64,000 bases of DNA, from the NCBI GenBank assembly GCA_030599585.1, contig JAUVNS010000001.1:347118-411117 (forward strand), written 5' to 3'. Shown here piece by piece: positions 10,659 to 20,310 of this stretch; position 1 is the first letter of the stretch, and each line of letters begins with the position of its first letter. The notes under the pieces are model-generated. The model was not told the origin of the DNA. It saw only the letters and a list, made by a program, of their open reading frames with translations, and did no database searches. The DNA comes from Promethearchaeota archaeon. GTDB lineage: Archaea > Asgardarchaeota > Lokiarchaeia > Sigyniarchaeales > SOKP01. Both the position numbers and the translations under genes were made by a program.

Positions 10659-10772
10659 TTCGAACGATTAGAGAATAATTGTTATTAAGCTATTTTACTT
10701 ATTTTTTAAAGTTTTAAAATACTTATTAGATTGTTGATTTAAATTAATTACAATTTTAAATTTTAAATTTCA

Positions 10773-13181
10773 GTGAAGAATTTGACTGTTAAAACTCCTT
10801 CCGAACGGATTAGTACTCTCAAAAATAACATGCTATCAAGCAAGTATGAATTATGTATCGAACGCATGAGATTTTTCACTGAGATTTACAAACAATATCC
10901 GGACGATCCCGAAATTATTAAGAGAGCGAAAGCTATAGCACATACTCTAAAAAATATGACCCTTTTTATTAGAGACGAGGAATTACTGGTTGGAAACGAA
11001 ACCAGTAAAAATTTGGGCGAAAAAATCAATCTCGATCTTCAGCGGTACGATAACAGCTTAGAGAAGAGATCAACCTATAAGAAGCTAAGAAGAAGAAAAC
11101 TTCAACCCTTTTTTATCGACGAGCCGGATATTGATGAGTTACTCGAAATAATTCCTTATTGGAAAGGAAAATCGCTATTAGAAGGTCGCATTTTTAAAAA
11201 ATTACGGGAAGAAAAACTAGCCACAGGAGAGGGGAAAATCACTTCCTTAGCTCCAAATGTTTCCATCCAAATTGGACCCACAGAAGGACATGTATGCGCT
11301 GGCTACGAGAAACTCTTAAAACTAGGTTATAAGGGAATTGTTGAGGAAGCTGAACTATTCCAATCCCGCTTAGATAAAGAGAATAAAGAATTTCAAGAAA
11401 AATATAACTTTTACGAAGCTGTTAAAATTTATTACAGAGCGGCAATAGAGTTTTCGCAAAGGTTTTCAGCACTTTCTCTCGAAAAGGCAGAAACTCAAAA
11501 CAACGAAAAACGGAAAAAAGAGCTTGAAATCATAGGAGAAATGATGAAAAAATTTACCGAAACTACCCCAGAAACTTTTTACGAGGCAGTTCAACTCATC
11601 AATTTTACTCAAAATATCATAAATATTACTTACCAGCGAAGTGTTGTAGCCCTTGGTCGTTTAGATCAAATTCTCTGGCCTTACTATGTTCAAGATCTTA
11701 AAAACGGGAAAATTGATAGAGAGGACGCGTTAGAATTAATAGAAGAACTCAATTTAAAATTAACTTGGAATGTTACAATATTACCTACAGACTTTACTTT
11801 AGTAGCTAACGCTCTTGGTCAAAACACACAAACAATTACTATTGCTGGCATGGATTCAAATGGTAAAGACGCAACAAATGAGTTATCTTACCTTTTTCTT
11901 GAAGCGTATAAGAAAGTAAAGGTTTTCACTACTGATCTTTCAGTTAGAATTCATAAGAAAACTCCAAGAGAATTCTTTGAAAACGCGATTAAAGTTTTTA
12001 AACACACTTCAGGTATCGCATTTTATAACGATGAAATTATCGTTCCAGCGCTTCAAAAGACAGGTTATTCTCCAGAAGATGCCCGAAATTACGTTATAAT
12101 CGGATGTGTGGAGCCCACCGGTCAAGGTAACAGTTTTTCAGCAACTGCTAGGATGTTCATAAATCTACCTGGAGTATTGGAATTAACTTTAAATAATGGT
12201 TATAGTAATTTCTCAAAAAATATAGATGGTTTACAGACAGGTAATCCAGGAAAGTTTACCACTTACGATCAATTTTACGATGCTTTTACACGCCAGCTTA
12301 AATTTAACATTGAAAAATCTGTGAAAATTGCTGAAGTAGGAGATAAAATAGTGATGAACTATTTTCAACACCCGATTGTGTCTGCTACGCTTGATGGATG
12401 CTTGGAAAGTGGGAAGGATTACGTATGTGGTGGGGCAAAATATAATTATTCGTCGATTACTGCTTATGGGTTTGCTACTTTAGTTGATTCTATGTATACC
12501 ATTAAAAAAGTCGTTTACGACGAAAAGTTAATGACTTTACCAGATCTTATAGATATTCTCAATTCAAACTTTGAAGATAATGAAGTTTTTCGGCAAAAAT
12601 TAATTAATAATTACGAAAAGTGGGGAAACGATGGTGCTGAGATTGATTCCTTTGCTATTGAATTATGGGATTTATTTACCCAAGAGGTAAGGAAGAATAA
12701 ACCTTTAAGGGGAGGACAATATAATGCGGGAGCTTATTCAATGGGTATCCACGTAATGGAAGGTGTTATAACTCGACCAACAGCTGATGGTAGAAAAGCA
12801 GGAAGACCCATCTCAAATAGTTTATCTCCAGTGAATAGGGTTGAAAAGAATGGAATCACCGCAATATTGAATTCAATCGCAAAATTAAACTACGACTACG
12901 CTATGAACGGAGTAGCTGTTAATGTGCGATTACATCCCCAAAATTTAGAAAGTCAAGAAAACATCGAAAAGTTTTATCACTTGTTAAAAACCTATTTTGA
13001 TAATGGTGGTATGCAGATTCAACCAAATGTGGTGTCAACTGAAACTTTAAAAGACGCACAGATTCATCCTGAAAATTACACAGATTTAATTGTAAAAGTT
13101 GGAGGGTATAACGCAACTTTTGTTGATTTAGGAATTCCGATTCAAAACGACATAATAGATAGATTAGAAAATAAATTTTAG
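10773..13181 (+). CDS. Glycyl radical enzyme (pyruvate formate-lyase/glycerol dehydratase superfamily)
   Basis: IIGCVEPTGQGNSF active-site Cys region; C-terminal VKVGGYNATFVDLG glycyl-radical loop; 802 aa. Confidence 0.93.
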   Translation: MKNLTVKTPSERISTLKNNMLSSKYELCIERMRFFTEIYKQYPDDPEIIKRAKAIAHTLKNMTLFIRDEELLVGNETSKNLGEKINLDLQRYDNSLEKRSTYKKLRRRKLQPFFIDEPDIDELLEIIPYWKGKSLLEGRIFKKLREEKLATGEGKITSLAPNVSIQIGPTEGHVCAGYEKLLKLGYKGIVEEAELFQSRLDKENKEFQEKYNFYEAVKIYYRAAIEFSQRFSALSLEKAETQNNEKRKKELEIIGEMMKKFTETTPETFYEAVQLINFTQNIINITYQRSVVALGRLDQILWPYYVQDLKNGKIDREDALELIEELNLKLTWNVTILPTDFTLVANALGQNTQTITIAGMDSNGKDATNELSYLFLEAYKKVKVFTTDLSVRIHKKTPREFFENAIKVFKHTSGIAFYNDEIIVPALQKTGYSPEDARNYVIIGCVEPTGQGNSFSATARMFINLPGVLELTLNNGYSNFSKNIDGLQTGNPGKFTTYDQFYDAFTRQLKFNIEKSVKIAEVGDKIVMNYFQHPIVSATLDGCLESGKDYVCGGAKYNYSSITAYGFATLVDSMYTIKKVVYDEKLMTLPDLIDILNSNFEDNEVFRQKLINNYEKWGNDGAEIDSFAIELWDLFTQEVRKNKPLRGGQYNAGAYSMGIHVMEGVITRPTADGRKAGRPISNSLSPVNRVEKNGITAILNSIAKLNYDYAMNGVAVNVRLHPQNLESQENIEKFYHLLKTYFDNGGMQIQPNVVSTETLKDAQIHPENYTDLIVKVGGYNATFVDLGIPIQNDIIDRLENKF

Positions 13182-13208
13182 ATTTACAACAACTTTAACC
13201 TTAACCGC

Positions 13209-13643
13209 ATGAAAATGGAAAAGTTATTTCCTATAAGTATAAATCCGCAATTTTGCGTCCGGTGTGAAAAGTGTTCTTATTCGTGTTCAACAAAAGCAAT
13301 ATTTTTTCGAGATTCACTTCGATACGTCGATTATAATAAATGCAAAGGATGCTTAAAATGTGTAAGTGTTTGCGAACACAACGCTATAGAAGTAATCTCG
13401 TTAGAAGAGGGACGTTTAATTGATTTTAAAATTGATGAAGAGAGATGTACCGTTTGTAAAAAATGTTTAGAGTCAAATTTCTGCTTTCAAAATTTATTTA
13501 ACCTTTGCGTTGAGTCAGATACAAACAAAGAATACATCGAATTTAATAATAAATTAATGAATAAGTGTTTTAATTGTTTGAAGTGTTTTAAAGATTGTCC
13601 AAACAACGCTATAATCCCAAATATACGTGTTAATGGAACATAA
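13209..13643 (+). CDS. Multi-[4Fe-4S] ferredoxin-like protein
   Basis: CVRCEKCSYSC, CKGCLKCVSVC, CTVCKKC, CFNCLKCFKDC motifs; 28 nt after the GRE stop codon. Confidence 0.85.
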   Translation: MKMEKLFPISINPQFCVRCEKCSYSCSTKAIFFRDSLRYVDYNKCKGCLKCVSVCEHNAIEVISLEEGRLIDFKIDEERCTVCKKCLESNFCFQNLFNLCVESDTNKEYIEFNNKLMNKCFNCLKCFKDCPNNAIIPNIRVNGT

Positions 13644-13669
13644 ATCTTATTTAACGAATTTAGTTTACA

Positions 13670-14161
13670 CTACCACTTCGTTTTAGAACCTAATTTAATG
13701 TCTAAGATTGGGGTTCCATTAATCGCATCGAGATTTTTAACAAATAAAGTGGTGCCTTCAATTTTAACTAATTTCACATTGGTAATCCCTATGCGAGATA
13801 ATCGATTAGGCGTCCGAGAAGCGAAAATACCTACCTCTTTTCCATCTATCCCTCGAGAAAAAATAGATCGAATTTTGTGCTGTTTATGAAAATAATATAC
13901 TACAGTAATCCATTCGTCTTCTTCTAATTTGTAAAGAAATTTTCGTTGAGATTCAAAAAGGTGGATTTTAGAGACATTATTTCTACTCCCTTTCAACCCA
14001 AATCCTTCTCCTTTTTCTAATAGATTTTCTACAAAACCGATTGGAAATATCTTAAACGGCTTATTGTTCTGATATAAGCAAGAATGACACATAAATTGGT
14101 CATTAAATTTATCAAGTTCGTCTAATCCTTTTTCCTTTTTACATTTCGTGCAAACTGGCAT
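13670..14161 (-). CDS. TrmO/TsaA (UPF0066)-family protein with N-terminal zinc ribbon
   Basis: FPIGFVEN, GIFASRTPNRLSRIGITNVKLVKIEG signature preceded by CTKCKKEKG...CHSC. Confidence 0.8.
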   Translation of the reverse strand: MPVCTKCKKEKGLDELDKFNDQFMCHSCLYQNNKPFKIFPIGFVENLLEKGEGFGLKGSRNNVSKIHLFESQRKFLYKLEEDEWITVVYYFHKQHKIRSIFSRGIDGKEVGIFASRTPNRLSRIGITNVKLVKIEGTTLFVKNLDAINGTPILDIKLGSKTKW

Positions 14162-14182
14162 AGCTACCCATCAGGTTATTGG

Positions 14183-15115
14183 TTAATTTATTAATTTCCA
14201 AAAAGTCTGGTTATTGTAAATTACTTTTTTAATCCTATTTTGCGATGCTAGAGTATTCAATTCAAGTAAAACATCTTGCTCATTAAACTTTTTTGAACTA
14301 AATGTTTCAATAATTTGTTCTTGTCTCATTGGATGTCTTTCAAGCAAAATTTTTAATTCCATTTCAAAATTAGAACTAAAAACGCTAAATATTCCCTGCT
14401 CAGGAAAATTTATATTATTATATTCTCCAAAAACATCGTTTAAAATCGGAATAATGTTTTTATCGGGAATTTGTACCCAACTTTCAGCAGGAGGTCTTAT
14501 TGGAACGTTAATGTCAATTCTATCGGGTTTAATTAGATCTAATTTATTTTTTATTTTTACTAGTTCCTCTTTAGAATCGTTAATTCCCTTCATCAGCATT
14601 ATTTCTATCCAGAATTTACCGTTATATTCTTTCCTAAAATCAATGTATCCTTGAATCATTTTTTCATACTCTATGGAGGGATGTGGACGATTTATTTTAA
14701 CGAATAACTTTTCATCTCCCGCATCCAAACTAGGCAAAACAACGTCAACACTCACTAACTCTTTTCTAACTTCTGGAGAGTATAATAAAGCTCCGTTTGT
14801 AATTACGCAGATTGGTTTGCTTGAGAATTCTTTTGCCTTTAAAATCAGTTTTCCTAAACTTTTGTATAACGTAGGTTCGCCGCTACCTACAAATGTTATG
14901 TAATCAAAATTTTCTTTGTTTTGCTTAATAGCTTCTTCCATTTCTTTATAAATTTCTTCTTTGAGATAAAATTCTCTTCTCTCATTTGTGAAATTAGTCG
15001 TTTTTCCCAATTGACAATATATACACTGAAAATTGCACGTTTTTGAAGGAATCGGGTCGATCCCTAAAGAACTTCCTAATCGTCTACTAGGAACTGGTCC
15101 ATATACATATTTCAT
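14183..15115 (-). CDS. Radical SAM protein
   Basis: YGPVPSRRLGSSLGIDPIPSKTCNFQCIYCQLGKT; FVGSGEPTLY. Confidence 0.9.
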   Translation of the reverse strand: MKYVYGPVPSRRLGSSLGIDPIPSKTCNFQCIYCQLGKTTNFTNERREFYLKEEIYKEMEEAIKQNKENFDYITFVGSGEPTLYKSLGKLILKAKEFSSKPICVITNGALLYSPEVRKELVSVDVVLPSLDAGDEKLFVKINRPHPSIEYEKMIQGYIDFRKEYNGKFWIEIMLMKGINDSKEELVKIKNKLDLIKPDRIDINVPIRPPAESWVQIPDKNIIPILNDVFGEYNNINFPEQGIFSVFSSNFEMELKILLERHPMRQEQIIETFSSKKFNEQDVLLELNTLASQNRIKKVIYNNQTFWKLIN

Positions 15116-15185
15116 TTTCTTTTTTTATGAAAAAATACGATTCGTAAGCAGAATCCAGAATTTTTTAATTATATCTCTTTAGTTA

Positions 15186-15629
15186 TTATGAACTCACTAA
15201 TCCTTTATAATCCGCTATCGCTAGTTGCAAAGTTCTATATGCTAATTCCGCACAATGTTTGTGATCTTCAGGTAAACCGTTTAACGCTGCGTCAATGTCT
15301 TCTGCCTTTATTTTTTCAGCGTCATCTAACGATTTATTCTCTATGAGAAGAGTTGTTTGACACCCTGTTGCCACTGAAGCTCCACACCCGTCAGTAAGGA
15401 AATTGGCTTTTTCAATAATATTATTTTTTATTTTTAGAAAGAATGACATCGTATCCCCACATGGACCCTCGTAAGATTTAGAAACGGTAATCTCATCTTC
15501 AGAGGGTTTACCCCAGTTTTTAGGATCGTGATATAATTCAACTATGCGTTCGTTATAATCTCTAATTTCTTCTTCATATATGATCTTTTGAAGATTTTCT
15601 ACATACAAGTCAAATTTATCTTTAGGCAT
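15186..15629 (-). CDS. IscU/NifU-like Fe-S scaffold protein
   Basis: ELYHDPKNWG; YEGPCGDTMSFFLKI; LTDGCGASVATGCQT; HKHCAELAYRTL: conserved scaffold cysteines. Confidence 0.88.
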   Translation of the reverse strand: MPKDKFDLYVENLQKIIYEEEIRDYNERIVELYHDPKNWGKPSEDEITVSKSYEGPCGDTMSFFLKIKNNIIEKANFLTDGCGASVATGCQTTLLIENKSLDDAEKIKAEDIDAALNGLPEDHKHCAELAYRTLQLAIADYKGLVSS

Positions 15630-15709
15630 TTAAAATGAACTACTCTTATTAATTATAATTCGGTTAACTAGAACAATTAATGGGTCAAATGATTTTCGAT
15701 TCATTTCGA

Positions 15710-16123
15710 TTAATGCTGTTGGTGATGATGCTCGTGATCGTTATTATCGTCTGCGTCAGTGTGGATTTTTTCTACTCCATAACCTTTACCTCCACCAGGA
15801 GAACAAATGTTTTCTCCACCTTCTAAAGTCCCATCTAAAATCTTGGCAATAACATCGTCAATCTGGCCAGTAACACCCCTTATAACTTCAATACCGTATT
15901 GATTAAAGAAATCAACGGCTCTATGACCAATTCCCCCCGCGATCATACAGGTGGCACCATTTTCGTTAATAAATTTTGGTATACTCCCAATTTCGTGTCC
16001 TGGATTAGGTAACACTTTTTTTTCAACTACTTTGTTATCTTCAATTGAAACAAAAGTAAACTCTGGAGCCCGACCAAAATGTTGCGAAACACTTCCCATT
16101 TCTGTACATATAGCTACTTTCAA
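15710..16123 (-). CDS. NifX/NifB-type (dinitrogenase Fe-Mo cofactor biosynthesis domain) protein with His-rich tail
   Basis: MKVAICTEMGSVSQHFGRAPEFTFV; GGIGHRAVDFFNQYGIEVIRGV; tail HTDADDNNDHEHHHQQH. Confidence 0.88.
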   Translation of the reverse strand: MKVAICTEMGSVSQHFGRAPEFTFVSIEDNKVVEKKVLPNPGHEIGSIPKFINENGATCMIAGGIGHRAVDFFNQYGIEVIRGVTGQIDDVIAKILDGTLEGGENICSPGGGKGYGVEKIHTDADDNNDHEHHHQQH

Positions 16124-16159
16124 CTTTTAAATCACTTTTTTTTTATTATGTTTTTTTAA

Positions 16160-16171
16160 GAATAATCATTC
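16160..16171. promoter_or_regulatory. Inverted-repeat site GAATAATCATTC upstream of the minus-strand NifX-like gene
   Basis: Direct reading; 36 nt from the start codon side of 15710..16123. Confidence 0.6.
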
Positions 16172-16249
16172 AAAATAAATCATTCAAATTATTTAAAATT
16201 TTCTAGAATATCAGACTAGAGGACGCCGTCACCAAAACTTTGTCTACCT

Positions 16250-16305
16250 CATTTAGATCCTTGATAGGAGTGATGTACTGAGTTCATTTCCACTAAATGA
16301 AACCC
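16250..16305 (-). pseudogene. Decayed leucine-rich-repeat unit
   Basis: TTTAGATCCTTGATAGGAGTGATGTACTGAGTTCATTTCCACTAAATG aligns with small indels to TTTAGGACCTTTGATAGGATGAATGCGCTGAATTTTGTTTCCATCTAAAAA at 16531 in the adjacent LRR gene; no open frame. Confidence 0.45.
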
Positions 16306-16347
16306 AAAAAGAGATATTAAACTTAAAAATTAGAACTATGTCAAAAA

Positions 16348-17313
16348 TTACCAGTGGTTTGAAAACAAGGACCAAAAAATATTTCCTTCGCAACCGATAC
16401 AATCCCGGCACTTCTCTTTAATTTCTTTTTCAATAGGGTTTTCGTTAATAAAAACTCCAACGCCTTGGATATTCTTCAAATCTAACACATGGTCAAGGCG
16501 ATTATTAGTAAGCCAAAAATATTCTAATTTTTTAGGACCTTTGATAGGATGAATGCGCTGAATTTTGTTTCCATCTAAAAATAACTCCGTCAGAAAGCGT
16601 AAGTTCTCAAGCCCCTTAATTTCAGTGATATCGTTGAAACTTAAGTATAATCCCTTCAACTTATTAAGGGTGTCCAAGCCTTGAATTTCAGAAATCTGGT
16701 TATGCCCGAGAGACAAGCCTGTAAGATCGGTAAGCGGTTCGAGTTGCTCAATTTTAACGATTTTATTACTACTTAAAATTAAGTCGTCTAAGATTTCAAG
16801 TCCAATAAGCCCTTCAATTCTCTCAATTGAATTGAATTTAAGATTCAAATTTTTCAATGTTTTTAACCGTTCTAAGCCTTCAATTTTACGGATTCGATTA
16901 TGGTGTAAAGAAAGTCTTTCGAGGTTAACGAGCGTATCAAGTCCTTTAATTTCATCAATTTTGTTACGCGAAATATCCAGAAATCTCAACTGTCCCAAAT
17001 TCTCTAACCCTGTTATCCCAGCGATTCTGTTCCGATCTAACCGCAAATATTCCAAATTCGTTAAGGATTCTAAGCCTTGAATTTCGCTAATATCGTTTTT
17101 TTGTAAGGAGAGTATTCGAAGATTTGTCAAATGCTCTAAACCTTCGATGCGAGAAATATGGTTTTCGATAAGATCTAATCGCGATAAACCAGTGATATCT
17201 TGAAGTCCCTCAAGCTCGCTGATGTCGGAAACGCCCAAATTATTCACCCTAAGATATTCGTCTTCTACAAAATGCTTCTTCCCTTTAAAAATAACGTACT
17301 CTTTGTCCGACAT
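16348..17313 (-). CDS. SDS22-like leucine-rich-repeat protein
   Basis: About ten 22-aa units of the form LTNLExLxLxxNxIxxIxGLExL. Confidence 0.93.
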   Translation of the reverse strand: MSDKEYVIFKGKKHFVEDEYLRVNNLGVSDISELEGLQDITGLSRLDLIENHISRIEGLEHLTNLRILSLQKNDISEIQGLESLTNLEYLRLDRNRIAGITGLENLGQLRFLDISRNKIDEIKGLDTLVNLERLSLHHNRIRKIEGLERLKTLKNLNLKFNSIERIEGLIGLEILDDLILSSNKIVKIEQLEPLTDLTGLSLGHNQISEIQGLDTLNKLKGLYLSFNDITEIKGLENLRFLTELFLDGNKIQRIHPIKGPKKLEYFWLTNNRLDHVLDLKNIQGVGVFINENPIEKEIKEKCRDCIGCEGNIFWSLFSNHW

Positions 17314-17614
17314 CGCTAAAATACAAATGGTAATTCTCGTTTATAAACGTTTAGACCATACAGTAAACCTAAACTTTAAAAAAATCTATAAAAAATAATT
17401 TTGACTGAGTTCAAAAACTTTAGTTACAGCTAATTTAACACAATCAAACTCATAAAATATTGAAGCTCATTGCTTTCTCAAGATAATTTTTCACTAATCG
17501 TTTATTCTTTAAGAAATATGAAGAGTAATATAAATCAGTCATTTATAATTAAAATATAATTTAGTTTCGTAATACTTAAATATACTGATTAATATTTGTT
17601 ACATAGAGAATAGT

Positions 17615-17626
17615 GAATGATTATTC
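17615..17626. promoter_or_regulatory. Inverted-repeat site GAATGATTATTC upstream of the DUF5320-like gene
   Basis: Exact reverse complement of GAATAATCATTC; about 63 nt from the start codon at 17690. Confidence 0.55.
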
Positions 17627-17689
17627 ATTATTAATTATTCACATTCATATAAAAAAACAAACAAAATAAAATGAGATGATAACAAAATA

Positions 17690-18067
17690 ATGCCTGGTGG
17701 AGATAGAACTGGCCCTAGAGGTCTTGGAGCAAGAACGGGAAGAGTTTTAGGATATTGTGCGGGATATGACGCTCCAGGGTATGCTTACGGCCCCGGATTT
17801 GGTTATGGACGAGGTGGAGGTCGAGGGATGGCTTGGGGTTCCGGACGAGGTAGAGGATACGGTCGAGGGTGGGGCTATAGAGAGCCGATTTATCCTCCAA
17901 TTGTAGCTACTGCCCCGGTTTACACTTCAAGAATCCCCTTAGAACCAGTAGATAGATTAACAATGCTAAAACAGGAAAAGACTTACTTAGAGTCTGAAGT
18001 TAAAGGGATCAGTAGTGCTCTTGAAGATATAACCAAACGCATTGAAGAACTAGAACAAAAAGAATAA
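17690..18067 (+). CDS. DUF5320-like Gly/Arg-rich protein with coiled-coil C-terminus
   Basis: MPGGDRTGPRGLGARTGRVLGYCAGYDAPGY ... LKQEKTYLESEVKGISSALEDITKRIEELEQ. Confidence 0.85.
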   Translation: MPGGDRTGPRGLGARTGRVLGYCAGYDAPGYAYGPGFGYGRGGGRGMAWGSGRGRGYGRGWGYREPIYPPIVATAPVYTSRIPLEPVDRLTMLKQEKTYLESEVKGISSALEDITKRIEELEQKE

Positions 18068-18124
18068 TTTTTTTTTCATTTTTTTATAACTAAAAATTAA
18101 ATATTAAGAAGTTAAGACCATTTA

Positions 18125-18532
18125 ATGCCGAGTACGATGTCGCAAATAAAAGATACCCACGAAGATTATCTTAAAGCAATTTATAAGGTATCAAAAAAAA
18201 ACAGAGGCGGGTGGGTCTCAAATTCAGAAATTTCTAACTTTCTTAAAGTTAAGCCCGCTTCAGTATCAAGTATGTTATATAAATTAAAAGAGAATAATTA
18301 CATACATTGGTATCCAAGGAAATCAGTAAGATTAACTGCTAAGGGCAAAAAAATTGCGTTAATAACGATTAATAAATATAACCAATTGAAGCTTTTCTTT
18401 GAAGATGTTTTAGGAGTGGACAATGCATTTAAACTCGACGAACTCTGCTGCAAAATTGAGCATACGATAACGCCAGAAATATCAGATGCTTTAGAAAGCC
18501 TTTCTCTTAAAGTAATTCAAGAAAATATTTAA
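18125..18532 (+). CDS. DtxR/MntR-family metal-dependent transcriptional regulator
   Basis: EDYLKAIYKVS; VKPASVSSMLYKLKENNYIHW; LTAKGKKIAL; KLDELCCKIEHTITPEISDAL: DtxR wHTH and metal-binding helix. Confidence 0.88.
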   Translation: MPSTMSQIKDTHEDYLKAIYKVSKKNRGGWVSNSEISNFLKVKPASVSSMLYKLKENNYIHWYPRKSVRLTAKGKKIALITINKYNQLKLFFEDVLGVDNAFKLDELCCKIEHTITPEISDALESLSLKVIQENI

Positions 18533-18577
18533 AAAATAAACTCAAAATTTAAATCATTTCATAAGCACATAGAAATC

Positions 18578-18730
18578 ATGCCAAAGGTAAATATAAAAGT
18601 AAACGGTGAAAAAGTTCCTTTAAACGATTTTATGGAAGAAATGTTGAAGAACCTACTGGTGGGGTATTTAAAAGCAGCAAAAGGTATCCCTGAGGAAATA
18701 AAATCGATTAATGTTGAAATTGAACTGTAA
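18578..18730 (+). CDS. Small hypothetical protein
   Basis: 50-aa ORF MPKVNIKVNGEKVPLNDFMEEMLKNLLVGYLKAAKGIPEEIKSINVEIEL*, protein-like composition. Confidence 0.5.
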   Translation: MPKVNIKVNGEKVPLNDFMEEMLKNLLVGYLKAAKGIPEEIKSINVEIEL

Positions 18731-18854
18731 TTCTATTTTCTTTATTTTTAAAATTTAGAATCTAAAACGCAAAAATCAAGTATATTTCTAATTGAATCTA
18801 TCTTTATCATAGATTTTAATAAATTAAAAAAAAAAAAAATTAAATAATATTATA

Positions 18855-20171
18855 TTATAATTCTTGGATTTTTTTTTGTCGTGCTAACTTTTCTTCTTCC
18901 GTAAGTTCTACTTCGCCTCTTTTTACTAACGAAATCATAACAAAGGCTAAAATGAAGAATATGGCACCATTAAGAAGTAAGAATTGTATTCCCATTAAAT
19001 CAGTGAGACCGCCTACGACCATCGGACCTAATATAGCAGCAAAGTAACTGAAAAAGTAATATAGCCCTGTGTATGTCCCAATTTTCTTTTCACTAGGAGC
19101 TAATTCCCATACAATTACGATAGAATTAGTGTTAATCATTGCCCATCCGATTCCAAGGAAAGCAAGTGGAATTGCCATTATGGCTAACGAAGCTTGAACA
19201 AGCCCCATGAAGAATCCAACAATCAACATAACCGTCCAAAGTATTACGCCGATTTTAATTGTTTTTCTTCTCCCAATTTTGCCAGGAAGGTACGAAAGAG
19301 GATAAATTGATATCAAAAGAGGAACAGTAACTATAAAAGGTAAGAATCCCGCGAGACCTTGGCTGTATCCTAGCACCTGCACTCCATAAATAGAAATTAG
19401 CGCAACAATTCCCTGATATCCGATGAACCAGCAGAAAATTGCGAATAACATAAATAAAGTGCTCCTATCTTCCTCGGAGGCTATGTCCTTAATACTCTCG
19501 ATCAATCCAGGAGCAGTCTTTTCTGCTTTGACTTTTTCTCCTTCATTTCCTTCCATCTCTAATATTAACTGATAGCTGTATGAGTCTTTTTCTTTTATTC
19601 GCCATAATAGTACCAGTAGAGCAACTACCATTATTATTGAAATAATAAGAAATAATATTTGTAGGCTAACGATTCCAAGTAATATACTGAATCCATATCC
19701 GATTGCTACTCCAAAGCCCCCCATAAGATTTATAATTGCGTTTCCTTTGCTTCTATTAACTGGTCTTACGAAATCTGGCATCAGTGAAACAGCTTGGGCT
19801 CTATAAAAGCCCATACTTAATCCAAAAAAGAACATATAGATTAACAGCATTATGATCGAAGTTGATGAAGGAATCAAAAAGAAAAACAGCGCACCTAAAG
19901 GAATACCTATAATCAAATATGGCATTCTTCTTCCGAATTTAGTACGTGTATTGTCGGAGATTGAACCCATTATAGGTTGAATTATTACTCCAATCATGTT
20001 ATCTAATGCCATAAGTAAGCCAATTACGAATAAAGAAGAGAAATAATCACTTAATAGCAAAGGAACTTGTGCGTTATACAGTGACCATGCAATCTCTGAC
20101 GAAAAAAAAGCTAAACCGATCGTAAAAGTCTGTCCAACTCTAAATTTTGATGTTTCTGACATTTTTTTCAC
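18855..20171 (-). CDS. MFS transporter (SLC45-like)
   Basis: About 12 TM; DNMIGVIIQPIMGSISDNTRTKFGRRMPYLIIG motif. Confidence 0.88.
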   Translation of the reverse strand: MKKMSETSKFRVGQTFTIGLAFFSSEIAWSLYNAQVPLLLSDYFSSLFVIGLLMALDNMIGVIIQPIMGSISDNTRTKFGRRMPYLIIGIPLGALFFFLIPSSTSIIMLLIYMFFFGLSMGFYRAQAVSLMPDFVRPVNRSKGNAIINLMGGFGVAIGYGFSILLGIVSLQILFLIISIIMVVALLVLLWRIKEKDSYSYQLILEMEGNEGEKVKAEKTAPGLIESIKDIASEEDRSTLFMLFAIFCWFIGYQGIVALISIYGVQVLGYSQGLAGFLPFIVTVPLLISIYPLSYLPGKIGRRKTIKIGVILWTVMLIVGFFMGLVQASLAIMAIPLAFLGIGWAMINTNSIVIVWELAPSEKKIGTYTGLYYFFSYFAAILGPMVVGGLTDLMGIQFLLLNGAIFFILAFVMISLVKRGEVELTEEEKLARQKKIQEL

Positions 20172-20310
20172 ATTTTTTTTTTAAGTAGATTTTAATGATA
20201 ATATACAATAATTTTCTTTTGATATATAAAATTCTTTTTTTTTAATTATAATTAAAAGGATTTATAATTTTTCTACATTTTTTCTTATCATAATAAAAGG
20301 ATGTATAGAA

